Origin: JBDGYW01 sp964518955
GTDB lineage: Bacteria > Gemmatimonadota > Gemmatimonadetes > Gemmatimonadales > GWC2-71-9
Assembly: GCA_964518955.1 (NCBI GenBank)
Contig: CAZFHS010000030.1
Span: 17,237 to 81,236, forward strand
DNA: 64,000 bases
Direction: 5' to 3'
Every line of letters starts with the position of its first letter. Positions within the stretch are counted from its first letter, which is position 1. A program made the position numbers and the translations under genes. Positions 55,264 to 63,670 of the stretch are shown here, in pieces. The notes under the pieces were generated by a model. The model was not told the origin of the DNA. It did no database searches and saw only the letters and a list, made by a program, of their open reading frames with translations.

Positions 55264-56532
55264 GTGCACAGAACGATCCGACTCATGATCATGATGTTCC
55301 TCCAATTCTTCATCTGGGGGGCGTGGTACACATCAATTGCCGTGTACATGACGGCCGAGGGCATGGGCGACCTGACGCACTGGCCCTTTACCGTGAATCC
55401 GATCGCGGCCATCGCGGCGCCGTTCTTCCTCGGTCTGGTGGCCGATCGCTACTTCTCGACCGAGAAGGTGCTGGGGGTGTTGCATCTCCTCGGCGGCCTG
55501 GTGTTGTTATCGGTCCCGCAATTCAGCGGCAAACCGGTGGTGTTCGTGCTACTGCTGCTACTCTACAACCTCTGCTTCATGCCAACGCTCGGCCTGGCGA
55601 ACTCGCTTGCGTTTCACAACATCGACGACCAGGAGAAGCAGTTTCCGGTCATCCGCGTGTTCGGCACCATAGGTTGGATCGTTGCCGGTCTCGCTGTGAG
55701 CTTGGTGCTCAGCAGGTTCGTGTCGGGCGGGACTCTGGCTGAGCAGACACCGATGCCACTACTCATGGCGGCAGTGACGAGCCTCCTTTTGGGTGCGTAC
55801 AGCTTCACTCTGCCACATACGCCACCTCCGGCAGCCGGGGAAAAGGTCTCAGCCCGCAGCATCCTCGGACTCGACGCGCTGAAAGAATTGGGCAGTAAGC
55901 CATTTTTCGTGTTCCTCGGTGCCTCGTTGCTAATCTGCATCCCACTAGCAGCTTACTACAACTTCACGCAACTGTTTCTCGAGGCGACGGGGTTCGAGAA
56001 TATCGCAGCCACGCAGACGCTCGGGCAGATGTCCGAGGTGATCTTCATGCTCCTGATGCCCTTGTTCTTCGTCCGGCTCGGCGTTAAGTGGATGCTTGCT
56101 GTCGGCATGGGAGCGTGGGTCTTGCGCTATGTGTTGTTCGCCTTCGCAGCTCCCAGCGAGGTATTCTGGATGATAATCGTGGGTATCGCGTTGCACGGAA
56201 TCTGTTACGACTTCTTCTTCGTGACCGGCCAGGTCTACGTCGACAAGAAGTCGACTCCCGCGATTCGTGGCCAGGCTCAGGGGATGTTGGTGCTGGTCAC
56301 CTATGGTCTCGGAATGCTGATCGGCGCCCAAGCGGCGGGCAAACTCTTCAACACTTTCCTGGGCGATACTGGCACGCTGACTCTCAGCCAGTGGCAGCAG
56401 TTCTGGTTCGTGCCGGCGGCATTTGCAGCCGTCGTTCTCGTGGGCTTCATCCTACTATTCAACGACCGGGTCGATAAGACGAGCATGAAAGACGTGAGTG
56501 GGGAAGCCACGGCAGCTTCCGACACGGATTGA
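55264..56532 (+). CDS. MFS transporter, nucleoside:H+ symporter-like
   Basis: 422-residue transporter with about 12 helices of the NUP/xanthosine permease group (PF03825-like): RLMIMMFLQFFIWGAWYTSI at the N-terminus, NSLAFHNIDDQEKQFPVIRV, FGTIGWIVAGL, and YDFFFVTGQVYVDKKS in helix 10. GTG start with GGAGGAG seven bases upstream. Related proteins in glycan degraders are often labelled sugar or nucleoside transporters. The upstream oxidoreductase may feed it with modified sugar, but a hairpin separates them. Confidence 0.87.
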   Translation: MHRTIRLMIMMFLQFFIWGAWYTSIAVYMTAEGMGDLTHWPFTVNPIAAIAAPFFLGLVADRYFSTEKVLGVLHLLGGLVLLSVPQFSGKPVVFVLLLLLYNLCFMPTLGLANSLAFHNIDDQEKQFPVIRVFGTIGWIVAGLAVSLVLSRFVSGGTLAEQTPMPLLMAAVTSLLLGAYSFTLPHTPPPAAGEKVSARSILGLDALKELGSKPFFVFLGASLLICIPLAAYYNFTQLFLEATGFENIAATQTLGQMSEVIFMLLMPLFFVRLGVKWMLAVGMGAWVLRYVLFAFAAPSEVFWMIIVGIALHGICYDFFFVTGQVYVDKKSTPAIRGQAQGMLVLVTYGLGMLIGAQAAGKLFNTFLGDTGTLTLSQWQQFWFVPAAFAAVVLVGFILLFNDRVDKTSMKDVSGEATAASDTD

Positions 56533-56710
56533 TATCGATGACAACGTGAGCGTCGCGGCGAAGTACCCACCACAGAATCCGGGGGCAACTGCGTCGCGCG
56601 CAACATCGACGGGGAGCCTCGTTGGCCGGTACTATAGCTCAACACATACCGAGGATTAATTCAACATCATATTATTGGGGGTCATTTACCCCTAGAATAG
56701 AAGGTGTGCA

Positions 56711-58084
56711 ATGTCTGAGAATGGCGACCTAAATCGCAGAAGCTTCTTGAGAAACGCAGGGCTGGCAGCGGTTGCAGTAGGGTCGGGAGCTCCCCTGGAT
56801 CGACTCAATCTGAGCGGAGATTCAATTGGTAGTTCGAACGTTGCACCACAGCAGACAACGTACGACTTCGATGAGGTCTACAATCGAGTCGGTACCAACA
56901 CCGTAAAGTGGGATGATGCACTCGAGCGGCACAATGGCGTGTTGGATGTCGGGATGGGCATCGCGGATATGGATTTCAAGGCTCCTCCCTGCATCAAGCA
57001 AGCCCTGGAGGAACGCCTCGAACACGAGAACTGGGGATACACGAATACTCCAGACGGCTACGTCGAAGCGATAATCGAGTGGAATCAAAGGCGATACGGT
57101 TTGGACATCGACCCTTCGACTCTGATCCTGACCACAGGCGTGCACCCAGGCGTCATTGCCGCACTCAAGACCTTCTCTCCTCCGGGAACCAGGACCTTGA
57201 TCGCAACACCGAGTTACAACGGTTTCTATGGCGACCTGAGGGAAAGCAACACCGTAGCCGAAGACAGCACGATGACAAAGGTCAATGGCCGTTACGAAAT
57301 CGACTACGACGATTTTGAGACAAGGGCCCAGCGGTGCAATTGTTATCTGCTGTGCAACCCGCAAAACCCAACCGGGAACGTGTGGACGGAAGAAGAACTA
57401 CTCCGGATGGGAGAAATCTGTTTGCGGCACAACACCATCGTTCTTGCGGATGAAATTCACTGTGACTTTGCCTTGAATGGGCACAAGTATACGCCGTTTG
57501 CGAGCCTCCCCGACAAAGACATTGTCGACAACAGCATGACATTCAAGGCTGTCAGCAAAACATTCAGTTTGCCCGCGATGAAATCTGCCTGGTTCTTCTC
57601 CACCAACGAGGATTATCTGAGGCGAGTGGATGACAACCATCGTGCTGAACGTACAGAACTCGGGATGATCGCAACCATGGCCGCCTTGAACGGGGGTGAG
57701 GACTGGTTGGACCAGGTGCTGGTATATCTCGATGAGAGTCAGGAATTCGTTGCGAACTATATCAGAGACAACATTCCGCTGATCAGTCAAACCAAACCAG
57801 AAGGGACGTACCTGACCTGGTTGGATGTCAGCAGGATCATAGAGATAATAGGTGCAAAGGAAACGGCCGCCGAAAGAGAGCGCACGTCTGTCGATCCTGT
57901 CACTCCGGAGATGATCATGCAAGAATGGTTCGGTCAGCACGCAAGGGTCGATCTGAATCCGGGATCATCCTATGGAACCGGTGGTGAGGGGCATATGCGA
58001 ATGAACATTGCAGTGTCCAGGAGGCTATTGCAGGTGGCTCTGGACAATATTGCGGAGGCCGTGAACAGGCTTCCAGGAGCTTGA
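56711..58084 (+). CDS. PatB/MalY-like PLP aminotransferase with Tat leader
   Basis: 457-residue fold-type I PLP enzyme. Leader DLNRRSFLRNAGLAAVAVGS is a clear Tat motif, rare for this class. Core as in MalY/PatB C-S lyases: VLDVGMGIADMDFKAPPCIK, WGYTNTPDGYVEAIIEW, GVHPGVIAALKTFSPPG, LLCNPQNPTGNVWT (Asn), VLADEIHCDF (Asp), KAVSKTFSLPAMKSAW (PLP Lys) and the substrate Arg in GHMRMNIAVSRR. Family enzymes cleave cystathionine or cysteine conjugates. PLP is made in the cytosol, so Tat export of a folded holoenzyme is logical. Its last 43 codons are repeated 528 bases downstream. Confidence 0.86.
   Translation: MSENGDLNRRSFLRNAGLAAVAVGSGAPLDRLNLSGDSIGSSNVAPQQTTYDFDEVYNRVGTNTVKWDDALERHNGVLDVGMGIADMDFKAPPCIKQALEERLEHENWGYTNTPDGYVEAIIEWNQRRYGLDIDPSTLILTTGVHPGVIAALKTFSPPGTRTLIATPSYNGFYGDLRESNTVAEDSTMTKVNGRYEIDYDDFETRAQRCNCYLLCNPQNPTGNVWTEEELLRMGEICLRHNTIVLADEIHCDFALNGHKYTPFASLPDKDIVDNSMTFKAVSKTFSLPAMKSAWFFSTNEDYLRRVDDNHRAERTELGMIATMAALNGGEDWLDQVLVYLDESQEFVANYIRDNIPLISQTKPEGTYLTWLDVSRIIEIIGAKETAAERERTSVDPVTPEMIMQEWFGQHARVDLNPGSSYGTGGEGHMRMNIAVSRRLLQVALDNIAEAVNRLPGA
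57956..58084 (+). repeat. Duplicated 129-base block, copy A
   Basis: 3' end of the aminotransferase gene including its TGA. Pairs with 58484-58612 at 117 of 129 positions, no gaps. Confidence 0.9.
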
Positions 58085-58088
58085 GGGT

Positions 58089-58370
58089 ATGGATCTCACA
58101 ATGCTTGTCCCTATAATCGCCATTGCATTCGGCATACCTGGGGGTGTCGCGTTCATGGCTCTTGCTATGGGTCACGCCCGCAAGATGAAGGAACTGAAGA
58201 TCAGAGAAAAAGAGCTCGAGATGGGTGGCGACGATGCTGAGTTGGGACTGGTGGTCCAAGCGCTGTCTGACGATCTCAACGACACGCGCGCACATTTGGC
58301 AGAAATCCAGGAACGCCTGGATTTCGCCGAGCGTTTACTTGCCGGCGGAAGTGCGCCAGAAAATGATTGA
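58089..58370 (+). CDS. Small membrane-anchored coiled-coil protein
   Basis: 93-residue protein: N-terminal helix TMLVPIIAIAFGIPGGVAFM (membrane), basic stop HARKMKELKIREKELEMGG, then a heptad-like acidic helix (DDLNDTRAHLAEIQERLDFA). Layout resembles phage-shock protein B but the sequence match is loose. GAGGGT overlaps the aminotransferase stop four bases upstream, so it is coupled to that gene. Function unknown. Confidence 0.72.
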   Translation: MDLTMLVPIIAIAFGIPGGVAFMALAMGHARKMKELKIREKELEMGGDDAELGLVVQALSDDLNDTRAHLAEIQERLDFAERLLAGGSAPEND

Positions 58371-58397
58371 AGTGGCTGACCGTCTCTGATCAAACGC

Positions 58398-58532
58398 ATG
58401 AAAACACCCGAACCGCACGACGAAGCTTTCGTGAAGCAGTTCCGCGAGAGTTGGGACAGCTATTATCCGGAGGTGGACGAGGTAATCCGGGATCATCATA
58501 CGGAACCGGTGGCGAGGGGCACATGCGAATGA
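58398..58532 (+). pseudogene. 5' fragment of a gene fused to the aminotransferase tail
   Basis: An ATG at 58398 opens 28 sensible codons (KTPEPHDEAFVKQFRESWDS, YYPEVDEV) that then run into copy B of the repeat in the wrong frame and stop at 58532. It looks like the start of a small acidic protein whose remainder was lost at the breakpoint near 58484. Family not recognised. Confidence 0.5.
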
Positions 58533-58612
58533 ACATTGCAGTGTCCAGAAGGCTATTGCAGGTGGCTCTGGACAATATTGCGGAGGCCGTGAGTAGACTG
58601 CCCGGGGCTTAA
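58484..58612 (+). pseudogene. Tail remnant of a second PatB-like aminotransferase (copy B)
   Basis: Encodes NPGSSYGTGGEGHMRMNIAV...SRLPGA and TAA, the last 42 residues of the aminotransferase with one replacement (Asn to Ser). Against copy A there are 12 differences: nine synonymous, two in the replaced codon, one in the stop. That pattern means the copy diverged while still under protein-level selection, so a full paralogue existed and later lost everything upstream. Confidence 0.82.
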
Positions 58613-58695
58613 GTATCGGGCAGTGGATAGAGGGTGTGCTTGGCACAGCAGTGGGCATGGTTGGAAAAGAGCGCCGCGCGGCTGAGGAGGCCCGG

Positions 58696-59553
58696 ATGAT
58701 CAGTGTTGAAAACCTCCAATTCACGTATGAGGGCACGAAGGTGCCCGCAGTGCGGGGCCTGAGCTTCGCCATCGAGCGGGGTGAAATATTCGGATTCCTA
58801 GGGCCATCCGGAGCCGGGAAGTCCACGACGCAGAAGATCTTGATCGGGCTTTTGCGAGGATTCGAGGGACAGGTGTCGGTCTTCGCGCGGAACATCGCTA
58901 CGTGGGGACCGGACTACTACGAGCGCGTCGGGGTGTCGTTCGAGGTTCCGAACCTCTACCAGAAGCTCACAGGCATCGAGAACCTGAGGTACTTCGGCAG
59001 GCTATACCAGCGGCAGGCGGGCCAGGTGCACGACCTGCTCGACCTCGTGGGGTTGAGTGAGGAGGATGGCCGCCTACTCGTTTCACAGTACTCCAAGGGG
59101 ATGCGTAACCGACTGAACGTCGCTCGGTCATTGCTGCACGATCCGGAACTGCTGTTCATGGACGAACCCACAGCGGGTCTCGACCCGGTCAACGCGAAGC
59201 GAATCAAGGATTTAATCAACGTCCAGAAGCGTGCAGGGAAGACGGTCTTCCTGACCACGCACGACATGACGGTGGCCGATCAACTCTGTGACCGCGTGGC
59301 GTTCATCGTCGATGGCGAGATCAAGCTGATCGATTCGCCGGCGGAGCTCAAACAGCAACATGGCTCGCGCACTGTGCGAGTGGAGTATGGAGTGAACTTA
59401 CAGCGGGCGGAGGCGGAATTTCCGATCGACGCACTGGCCGATAACGAGGGATTTCTCCGGCTGTTGCGCGAGAACCAAATCCGCACCATTCACACGCAGG
59501 AAGCCACCTTGGAAGACATCTTCATCCAGCTGACGGGGCGAGCCCTGAGCTAG
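58696..59553 (+). CDS. ABC transporter ATP-binding protein (exporter type)
   Basis: 285-residue ATPase from ATG 58696 with GAGGAGG upstream. Walker A GPSGAGKST, signature QYSKGMRNRLN (YSKGM for LSGGQ), Walker B LLFMDEPTAGLDP and H-loop LTTHDMTVAD are complete; C-terminal domain ends EATLEDIFIQLTGRALS. First of an ATPase-permease-permease-small protein operon (to 61247), like fluoroquinolone or drug exporters of the Rv2686c-2688c type. Substrate unknown. Confidence 0.92.
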   Translation: MISVENLQFTYEGTKVPAVRGLSFAIERGEIFGFLGPSGAGKSTTQKILIGLLRGFEGQVSVFARNIATWGPDYYERVGVSFEVPNLYQKLTGIENLRYFGRLYQRQAGQVHDLLDLVGLSEEDGRLLVSQYSKGMRNRLNVARSLLHDPELLFMDEPTAGLDPVNAKRIKDLINVQKRAGKTVFLTTHDMTVADQLCDRVAFIVDGEIKLIDSPAELKQQHGSRTVRVEYGVNLQRAEAEFPIDALADNEGFLRLLRENQIRTIHTQEATLEDIFIQLTGRALS

Positions 59554-59568
59554 GCAGCCGAGCGGACG

Positions 59569-60285
59569 ATGAAGCGTCTACTTGCGATGATTCGCTGGGA
59601 CATCCAGCTGCAATACCGGCAGGGATTCTATATCGTATCGGCGTTCGTAGCGGTAGTGATCATCATTCTTCTGAAACAACTGCCACCACTCGACTGGGCC
59701 AGGGTCTGGCCTGTTATCATCTTGGAGAACCTGGTCGTGAACGCATTCTATTTCAATGCCGGGCTCGTGCTGCTAGAGAAGGGAGAGGGCACGCTGGAAG
59801 CCATGATCGTCACACCCATGCGCACGAGGGAGTATCTGATTTCGAAGGTGGTCTCGCTCGGCGTGCTCTCTCTGTTCGAGACGCTGCTCATAGTGGTCGC
59901 AGTGACCGGCGCCGGGTTCAACTGGCTACTCCTCGTTGTCGGCATCATGCTCCTCATCGCCTTCTACGCGCTATACGGGTTCTTCGTCGTCGCCCGCTAT
60001 GATTCGATCAGTGATTTCATCCTCCCGTCGGTGGCGTGGACGATCTGGTTCTCACTCCCCGTGCTCTACTTTCTTGACTTCTGGACGCACTGGCTGTTTT
60101 TCCTGCACCCTCTCCAGGCACCGCTCGTGCTGATGCAGGGTGCCTTCGAGCAGATCCCTGTGCGTCACTTGCTGTATGGCCTCGGGTATTCCGCGCTCTG
60201 GGTCGTGATTGCCTATTTCTTCAGCCAACGTGCGTTCCGACAGTTCATCGTAACCAGACAAGGCCTAATGAGGTCCCCCCGATGA
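59569..60285 (+). CDS. ABC permease, first subunit
   Basis: 238-residue membrane protein with six helices (FYIVSAFVAVVIIILLKQ, VVNAFYFNAGLVLLEKGEGT, VLSLFETLLIVVAVTGAGF, LLLVVGIMLLIAFYALYGFF). The EKGEGTLEAMIVTPMRTREY stretch after helix 2 is typical of ABC-2 exporters. Starts 15 bases after the ATPase; stop overlaps the second permease (ATGA at 60282). Probably forms a heterodimeric pore with it. Confidence 0.88.
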   Translation: MKRLLAMIRWDIQLQYRQGFYIVSAFVAVVIIILLKQLPPLDWARVWPVIILENLVVNAFYFNAGLVLLEKGEGTLEAMIVTPMRTREYLISKVVSLGVLSLFETLLIVVAVTGAGFNWLLLVVGIMLLIAFYALYGFFVVARYDSISDFILPSVAWTIWFSLPVLYFLDFWTHWLFFLHPLQAPLVLMQGAFEQIPVRHLLYGLGYSALWVVIAYFFSQRAFRQFIVTRQGLMRSPR

Positions 60286-61022
60286 ACGCGATGACCGCCT
60301 TTAGGATCCTCGGCCCAATCGATATCCGGAATGTCGCCCGCGACTCGTCACTCAAGTGGATGGTCTTCCTGCCGCTGTTGACCGCCCTGATCATCCGCTG
60401 GGGTTTGCCCCCGCTCACCGATCGCCTGCTCGAGGAGTACGGGTTCGACCTCACGCGCTACTATCCCGTGATCATGTCGTACTTCGTCGTGGCGCTCTGC
60501 CCGATGATCTTCTCGACGCTCATGGGTTTCGTGCTGCTCGACGAGCGGGACGACCAAACTTTGACTGCCCTGCAGGTTACACCTTTGTCGCTCAACAGCT
60601 ATTTTGCCTATCGGATCACGCTGCCCATCGTGCTGACGGTCACGCTGCTGTTCGTCATCTTCCCGCTCGCCGGAGTCGGCGTCCTGGCTCCCAGCAGGAT
60701 CTTGATCACGGCGATAGCTGCTGCCCCTACGGCGCCGATGTTCGCGCTCTTCCTCAGCTCGGTGGCTCAGAACAAGGTTCAGGGTTTCGCTTTGATGAAG
60801 CTCGCCGGCCTGCCACTACTACTGCCGACGTTCGCATTCTTCGTCGATACTGCCTGGGAATACGCGTTCGGCATCATCCCAACTTACTGGCCGATGAAGG
60901 TCTACTGGATGCTTGAAGCGGGCGAACCGGGCATCTGGCCTGTGGTGTTCGTCGCGGTGGCGTATCAGCTTATTCTGACTTGGGTTTTGCTGCGTAGATT
61001 CAACGTCGTCATGCACCGCTGA
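60282..61022 (+). CDS. ABC permease, second subunit
   Basis: 246-residue membrane protein with six helices (PVIMSYFVVALCPMIFSTLM, ITLPIVLTVTLLFVIFPLAG, LITAIAAAPTAPMFALFLSS). LLDERDDQTLTALQVTPLSL matches the coupling region of fluoroquinolone-type ABC permeases. Coupled to the previous permease by a four-base overlap. Confidence 0.88.
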   Translation: MNAMTAFRILGPIDIRNVARDSSLKWMVFLPLLTALIIRWGLPPLTDRLLEEYGFDLTRYYPVIMSYFVVALCPMIFSTLMGFVLLDERDDQTLTALQVTPLSLNSYFAYRITLPIVLTVTLLFVIFPLAGVGVLAPSRILITAIAAAPTAPMFALFLSSVAQNKVQGFALMKLAGLPLLLPTFAFFVDTAWEYAFGIIPTYWPMKVYWMLEAGEPGIWPVVFVAVAYQLILTWVLLRRFNVVMHR

Positions 61023-61043
61023 CGGCCCGCTTCTGGAGGTCTA

Positions 61044-61247
61044 ATGAGCACATTGACGCTGATCGCTGCCGCGCTCGTTCTTTGGGGCACTTTGACGCTG
61101 GCGCTCGCCTACCTCAAGCCGAAGGCCATCTGGCGGCTGGGCAAGATCCAGGGCTTCGTACAATTGCTGGGCGAGAGAGGTACAGTAATTCTCTTCACAA
61201 TCGTCGGATTCGGCGCGATCGTCGGCGGCGTGTTGATCCTACGTTGA
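61044..61247 (+). CDS. Small two-helix membrane protein
   Basis: 67-residue protein with two hydrophobic segments (LTLIAAALVLWGTLTLALAY and GTVILFTIVGFGAIVGGVLI) joined by a basic loop (KPKAIWRLGKIQ). TGGAGGT precedes the ATG. Last gene of the ABC exporter operon, perhaps an accessory subunit. Family not recognised. Confidence 0.75.
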   Translation: MSTLTLIAAALVLWGTLTLALAYLKPKAIWRLGKIQGFVQLLGERGTVILFTIVGFGAIVGGVLILR

Positions 61248-61308
61248 AATCACGGGCTCGACGCAGCGCCTAGATCACCCTACCGCGAGTTCGTGCCGCG
61301 TGAACGGC

Positions 61309-62514
61309 CTAGGCCATGTACATGCTCTTAAGCGTATCGATCCTGGCGGCGATGTTGATCGAGTTTCCGCACTTGGCGGTACACTCATTACAAGAACCGC
61401 ACGCAATGATGCTTTGATGTGCCGGGATCTCATCCAATGTCATCCGGGCATGTGTGAAGTTCGAGTATTGAGCCGCATACATGTGCGTGCGCATGAGGGT
61501 AGGGATATCAACACCGTTAGGGCACGTCGGCAAACACTGCTTGCATTGCTGGCAGAACTGAATCAAACCCTGTAGGTCTCGTTCCGCCAAGAAGCTCTGC
61601 TCCTCTTCGGTGTATGAAAGATCCGAGGCAACCGACCAGTCCAGATCCACTTGATCGAATGTTGTTATGCCCGGGATGATCGTGGTCACGTATTCATGGT
61701 TCAGAACCCACTTGAGCATGGCGGTCTTGTTGACGTCCGGCGTGCTTGGATCGGAGCCTGGCCCGCGCCGTCCGCCACCCAAAGCCTTCATCCCGATGAT
61801 GCCGACACCTCGGTGTGCGGCGTTTCTCATTGCCGCAAGTAACTCCTGGTTCTGCGCCATTGTCACATTGAATGCGACCTCAGCCACCGTCCAGAAATCA
61901 CCCCTAGCCATTTCGTTGAGTACTTCTGCCTGGCCCGAGTGCGTGGAAATTCCGGGAAAGCGTATCTTGCCCTGCCGCTGAAGTTCCTCAAAGCACTCGC
62001 CCGCTATTTCATCGTTGACACCGTCCGCGTCGTTGCGTGAGTGGAGGTAGAGAATGTCGACATAGTCCGTTTGTAGGCGTCTGAGGCAGCCTTCAAAGGT
62101 TCGCTCCAGCTCACTTCGGAATCGAGATCGTTCCACATTCCTTATGCTCGATCCGATTTTCGTAGCAAGACAGATCTCGTCCCGATTACCTCGTTCCTGT
62201 ATGAACCTTCCGAGTACCTCTTCACTCCTGCCCTGTAGGTAAACCTCTGCAGTATCGAAGTGGCGGATGCCCCTGTCATAGGCATAATGGTAGAGTGCGG
62301 GAGAATCGCTGTTCATGGCTCCGATGCTCACGACGGGCACCTCGACTCCGGTCCGTCCCAGTGTGCGCAGAATCGGCGCCGTCGAGTCTTGTTGTTGTTG
62401 CGGTTGTGCCGCCGCTATCTCTGGAGTCGTACCGGCAAGTCCGATTGATGCAGCTCCCATAACGCTGTTGGAAAGGAAGGTTCTTCTCGACTGCGGCTGC
62501 TTTTCGATCGTCAT
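61309..62514 (-). CDS. Tat-exported aldo/keto reductase with Fe-S tail
   Basis: 401-residue protein from ATG 62514. Tat leader QSRRTFLSNSVMGAASIGLA; AKR TIM barrel with LRTLGRTGVEVPVVSIGAM, GIRHFDTAEVYLQGRSEEVL (catalytic Asp and Tyr), IMLATKIG-type CLATKIGSSIRN, YVDILYLHSRNDADG and GIIGMKALGGG; then a C-terminal domain with two Cys clusters (CQQCKQCLPTCP, CGSCNECTAKC) able to hold two Fe-S centres. Such AKR-ferredoxin fusions are common but physiological roles are unclear; Tat export fits assembly of Fe-S before transport. An orphan tail of a paralogue lies at 43037. Confidence 0.9.
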   Translation of the reverse strand: MTIEKQPQSRRTFLSNSVMGAASIGLAGTTPEIAAAQPQQQQDSTAPILRTLGRTGVEVPVVSIGAMNSDSPALYHYAYDRGIRHFDTAEVYLQGRSEEVLGRFIQERGNRDEICLATKIGSSIRNVERSRFRSELERTFEGCLRRLQTDYVDILYLHSRNDADGVNDEIAGECFEELQRQGKIRFPGISTHSGQAEVLNEMARGDFWTVAEVAFNVTMAQNQELLAAMRNAAHRGVGIIGMKALGGGRRGPGSDPSTPDVNKTAMLKWVLNHEYVTTIIPGITTFDQVDLDWSVASDLSYTEEEQSFLAERDLQGLIQFCQQCKQCLPTCPNGVDIPTLMRTHMYAAQYSNFTHARMTLDEIPAHQSIIACGSCNECTAKCGNSINIAARIDTLKSMYMA

Positions 62515-62752
62515 GGCAGGCTCCTTCAGGGGATCGGGTGGCTTCAAGGAAAACATACACTCCCTACCGAGCACGGGAGAAGCCCGCTCGCAGGTACTCG
62601 GTGCGATTTTACCTTGCCGCGTTTGTCAGTATGCCTGATATTGCGCACACCACCTCCACACAGAGTTCGGACAATCAGCTATGGCAGACCTTAGCTCCCA
62701 TACTGAGCGTCGCATCCGCGGGCACAACCAAACGGCCACCTCGGAGGTTTCG

Positions 62753-63670
62753 ATGCCGATTCGCATCACCGATAGCCGACTGCAATTCTCTTGTTGTCTG
62801 GTCCTTGGTCTGATGTTCTGTCTGATTGTTGGTTGCACCACGAGTTCGGAACCAGCGGATGGGGTTACACATGATATCCTGGTACCGTTGGAAGACGCAC
62901 TCACCGATGTCGTGCTTCAGGCGAACCAGACGACGGAAGTGGTCGTCACCTTGCATGTCCCGCCTACCGTGGGCGTCGTCGAAAGCGCAGTGCTCGACGT
63001 CTCCGCAACACTCGAACATCTGAGCATCTCGAACGTGTTCCAACCGAGTAATGTGCCCGGGTTAGCAAAGGCACTGTCGGGACAAGAGCTTGGCGAGGCA
63101 CTGATACGAGTGGGAGACGATGCGGCAACGGCGTGTCAGCAGGGTGATCTGTACGGCCCCTACAGCATTGCCGGGTCGCTGATCGAGCCACTGATTGATG
63201 TCGAGACTATCGAACTGAATCAATCTACCATCCAGACCGTCAACGCCGGCTTCGCAATACTCTGCATGCAGATCTTTTCTACCTTCAACGCCACACTAAA
63301 CGTGACTCAACTCGAAGGCACCGTAACGGAGGGGGAGTGCGGCACGCCTGCGGACTTCTCCGGGGTCTGGAACGGGACTTTCAATTGTACCGATTCCTGC
63401 GACGAGCCTTGGGGTGGTGATATTGAACTCACGGTCACTCAAGATGGAAGCACGGCCAGCTACGAGGATTGGAGTGGCGATCAGTACACCGGCACAGTGT
63501 GCGGCAACCTCTTCCGCTTCGAGCGCATCGAGTCACATGAGACCGAGCGCGGCACCATGACTCTCGAAGGTGCCAACCAGGCTACAAAACGTTCGACTTG
63601 GCGTGGGCGATCGGCTCCGTTTTGTGGCGGCAACTGTGTGGACCACCTGACCCGCGGCGCGGGTCAGTGA
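62753..63670 (+). CDS. Lipoprotein of unknown function
   Basis: 305-residue protein; ATG 62753 follows GGAGGT. Leader LQFSCCLVLGLMFCLIVGCT with lipobox IVGC. The first half is helical and Val/Thr-rich (ILVPLEDALTDVVLQAN); the second half is a Cys-containing beta domain (CGTPADFSGVWNGTFNCTDS, GGDIELTVTQDGSTASY, YTGTVCGNLFRFER) like small surface sandwich domains. The last 25 residues are Arg/Gly-rich and unlike the rest, so a frameshift near 63590 is possible. A 9-base hairpin (63647-63667) overlaps the stop. Confidence 0.68.
   Translation: MPIRITDSRLQFSCCLVLGLMFCLIVGCTTSSEPADGVTHDILVPLEDALTDVVLQANQTTEVVVTLHVPPTVGVVESAVLDVSATLEHLSISNVFQPSNVPGLAKALSGQELGEALIRVGDDAATACQQGDLYGPYSIAGSLIEPLIDVETIELNQSTIQTVNAGFAILCMQIFSTFNATLNVTQLEGTVTEGECGTPADFSGVWNGTFNCTDSCDEPWGGDIELTVTQDGSTASYEDWSGDQYTGTVCGNLFRFERIESHETERGTMTLEGANQATKRSTWRGRSAPFCGGNCVDHLTRGAGQ
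63647..63667 (+). terminator. Hairpin at the end of the last lipoprotein gene
   Basis: Perfect 9-base stem CTGACCCGC / GCGGGTCAG with a 3-base loop, ending just before the TGA at 63668. No T-run follows. Terminator-like, weak evidence. Confidence 0.4.

Noticed and set aside
56678..56692. GGGGT/ACCCC hairpin before the aminotransferase gene
   Set aside because: Only a 5-base stem 19 bases before the ATG; too weak to call a riboswitch or attenuator.
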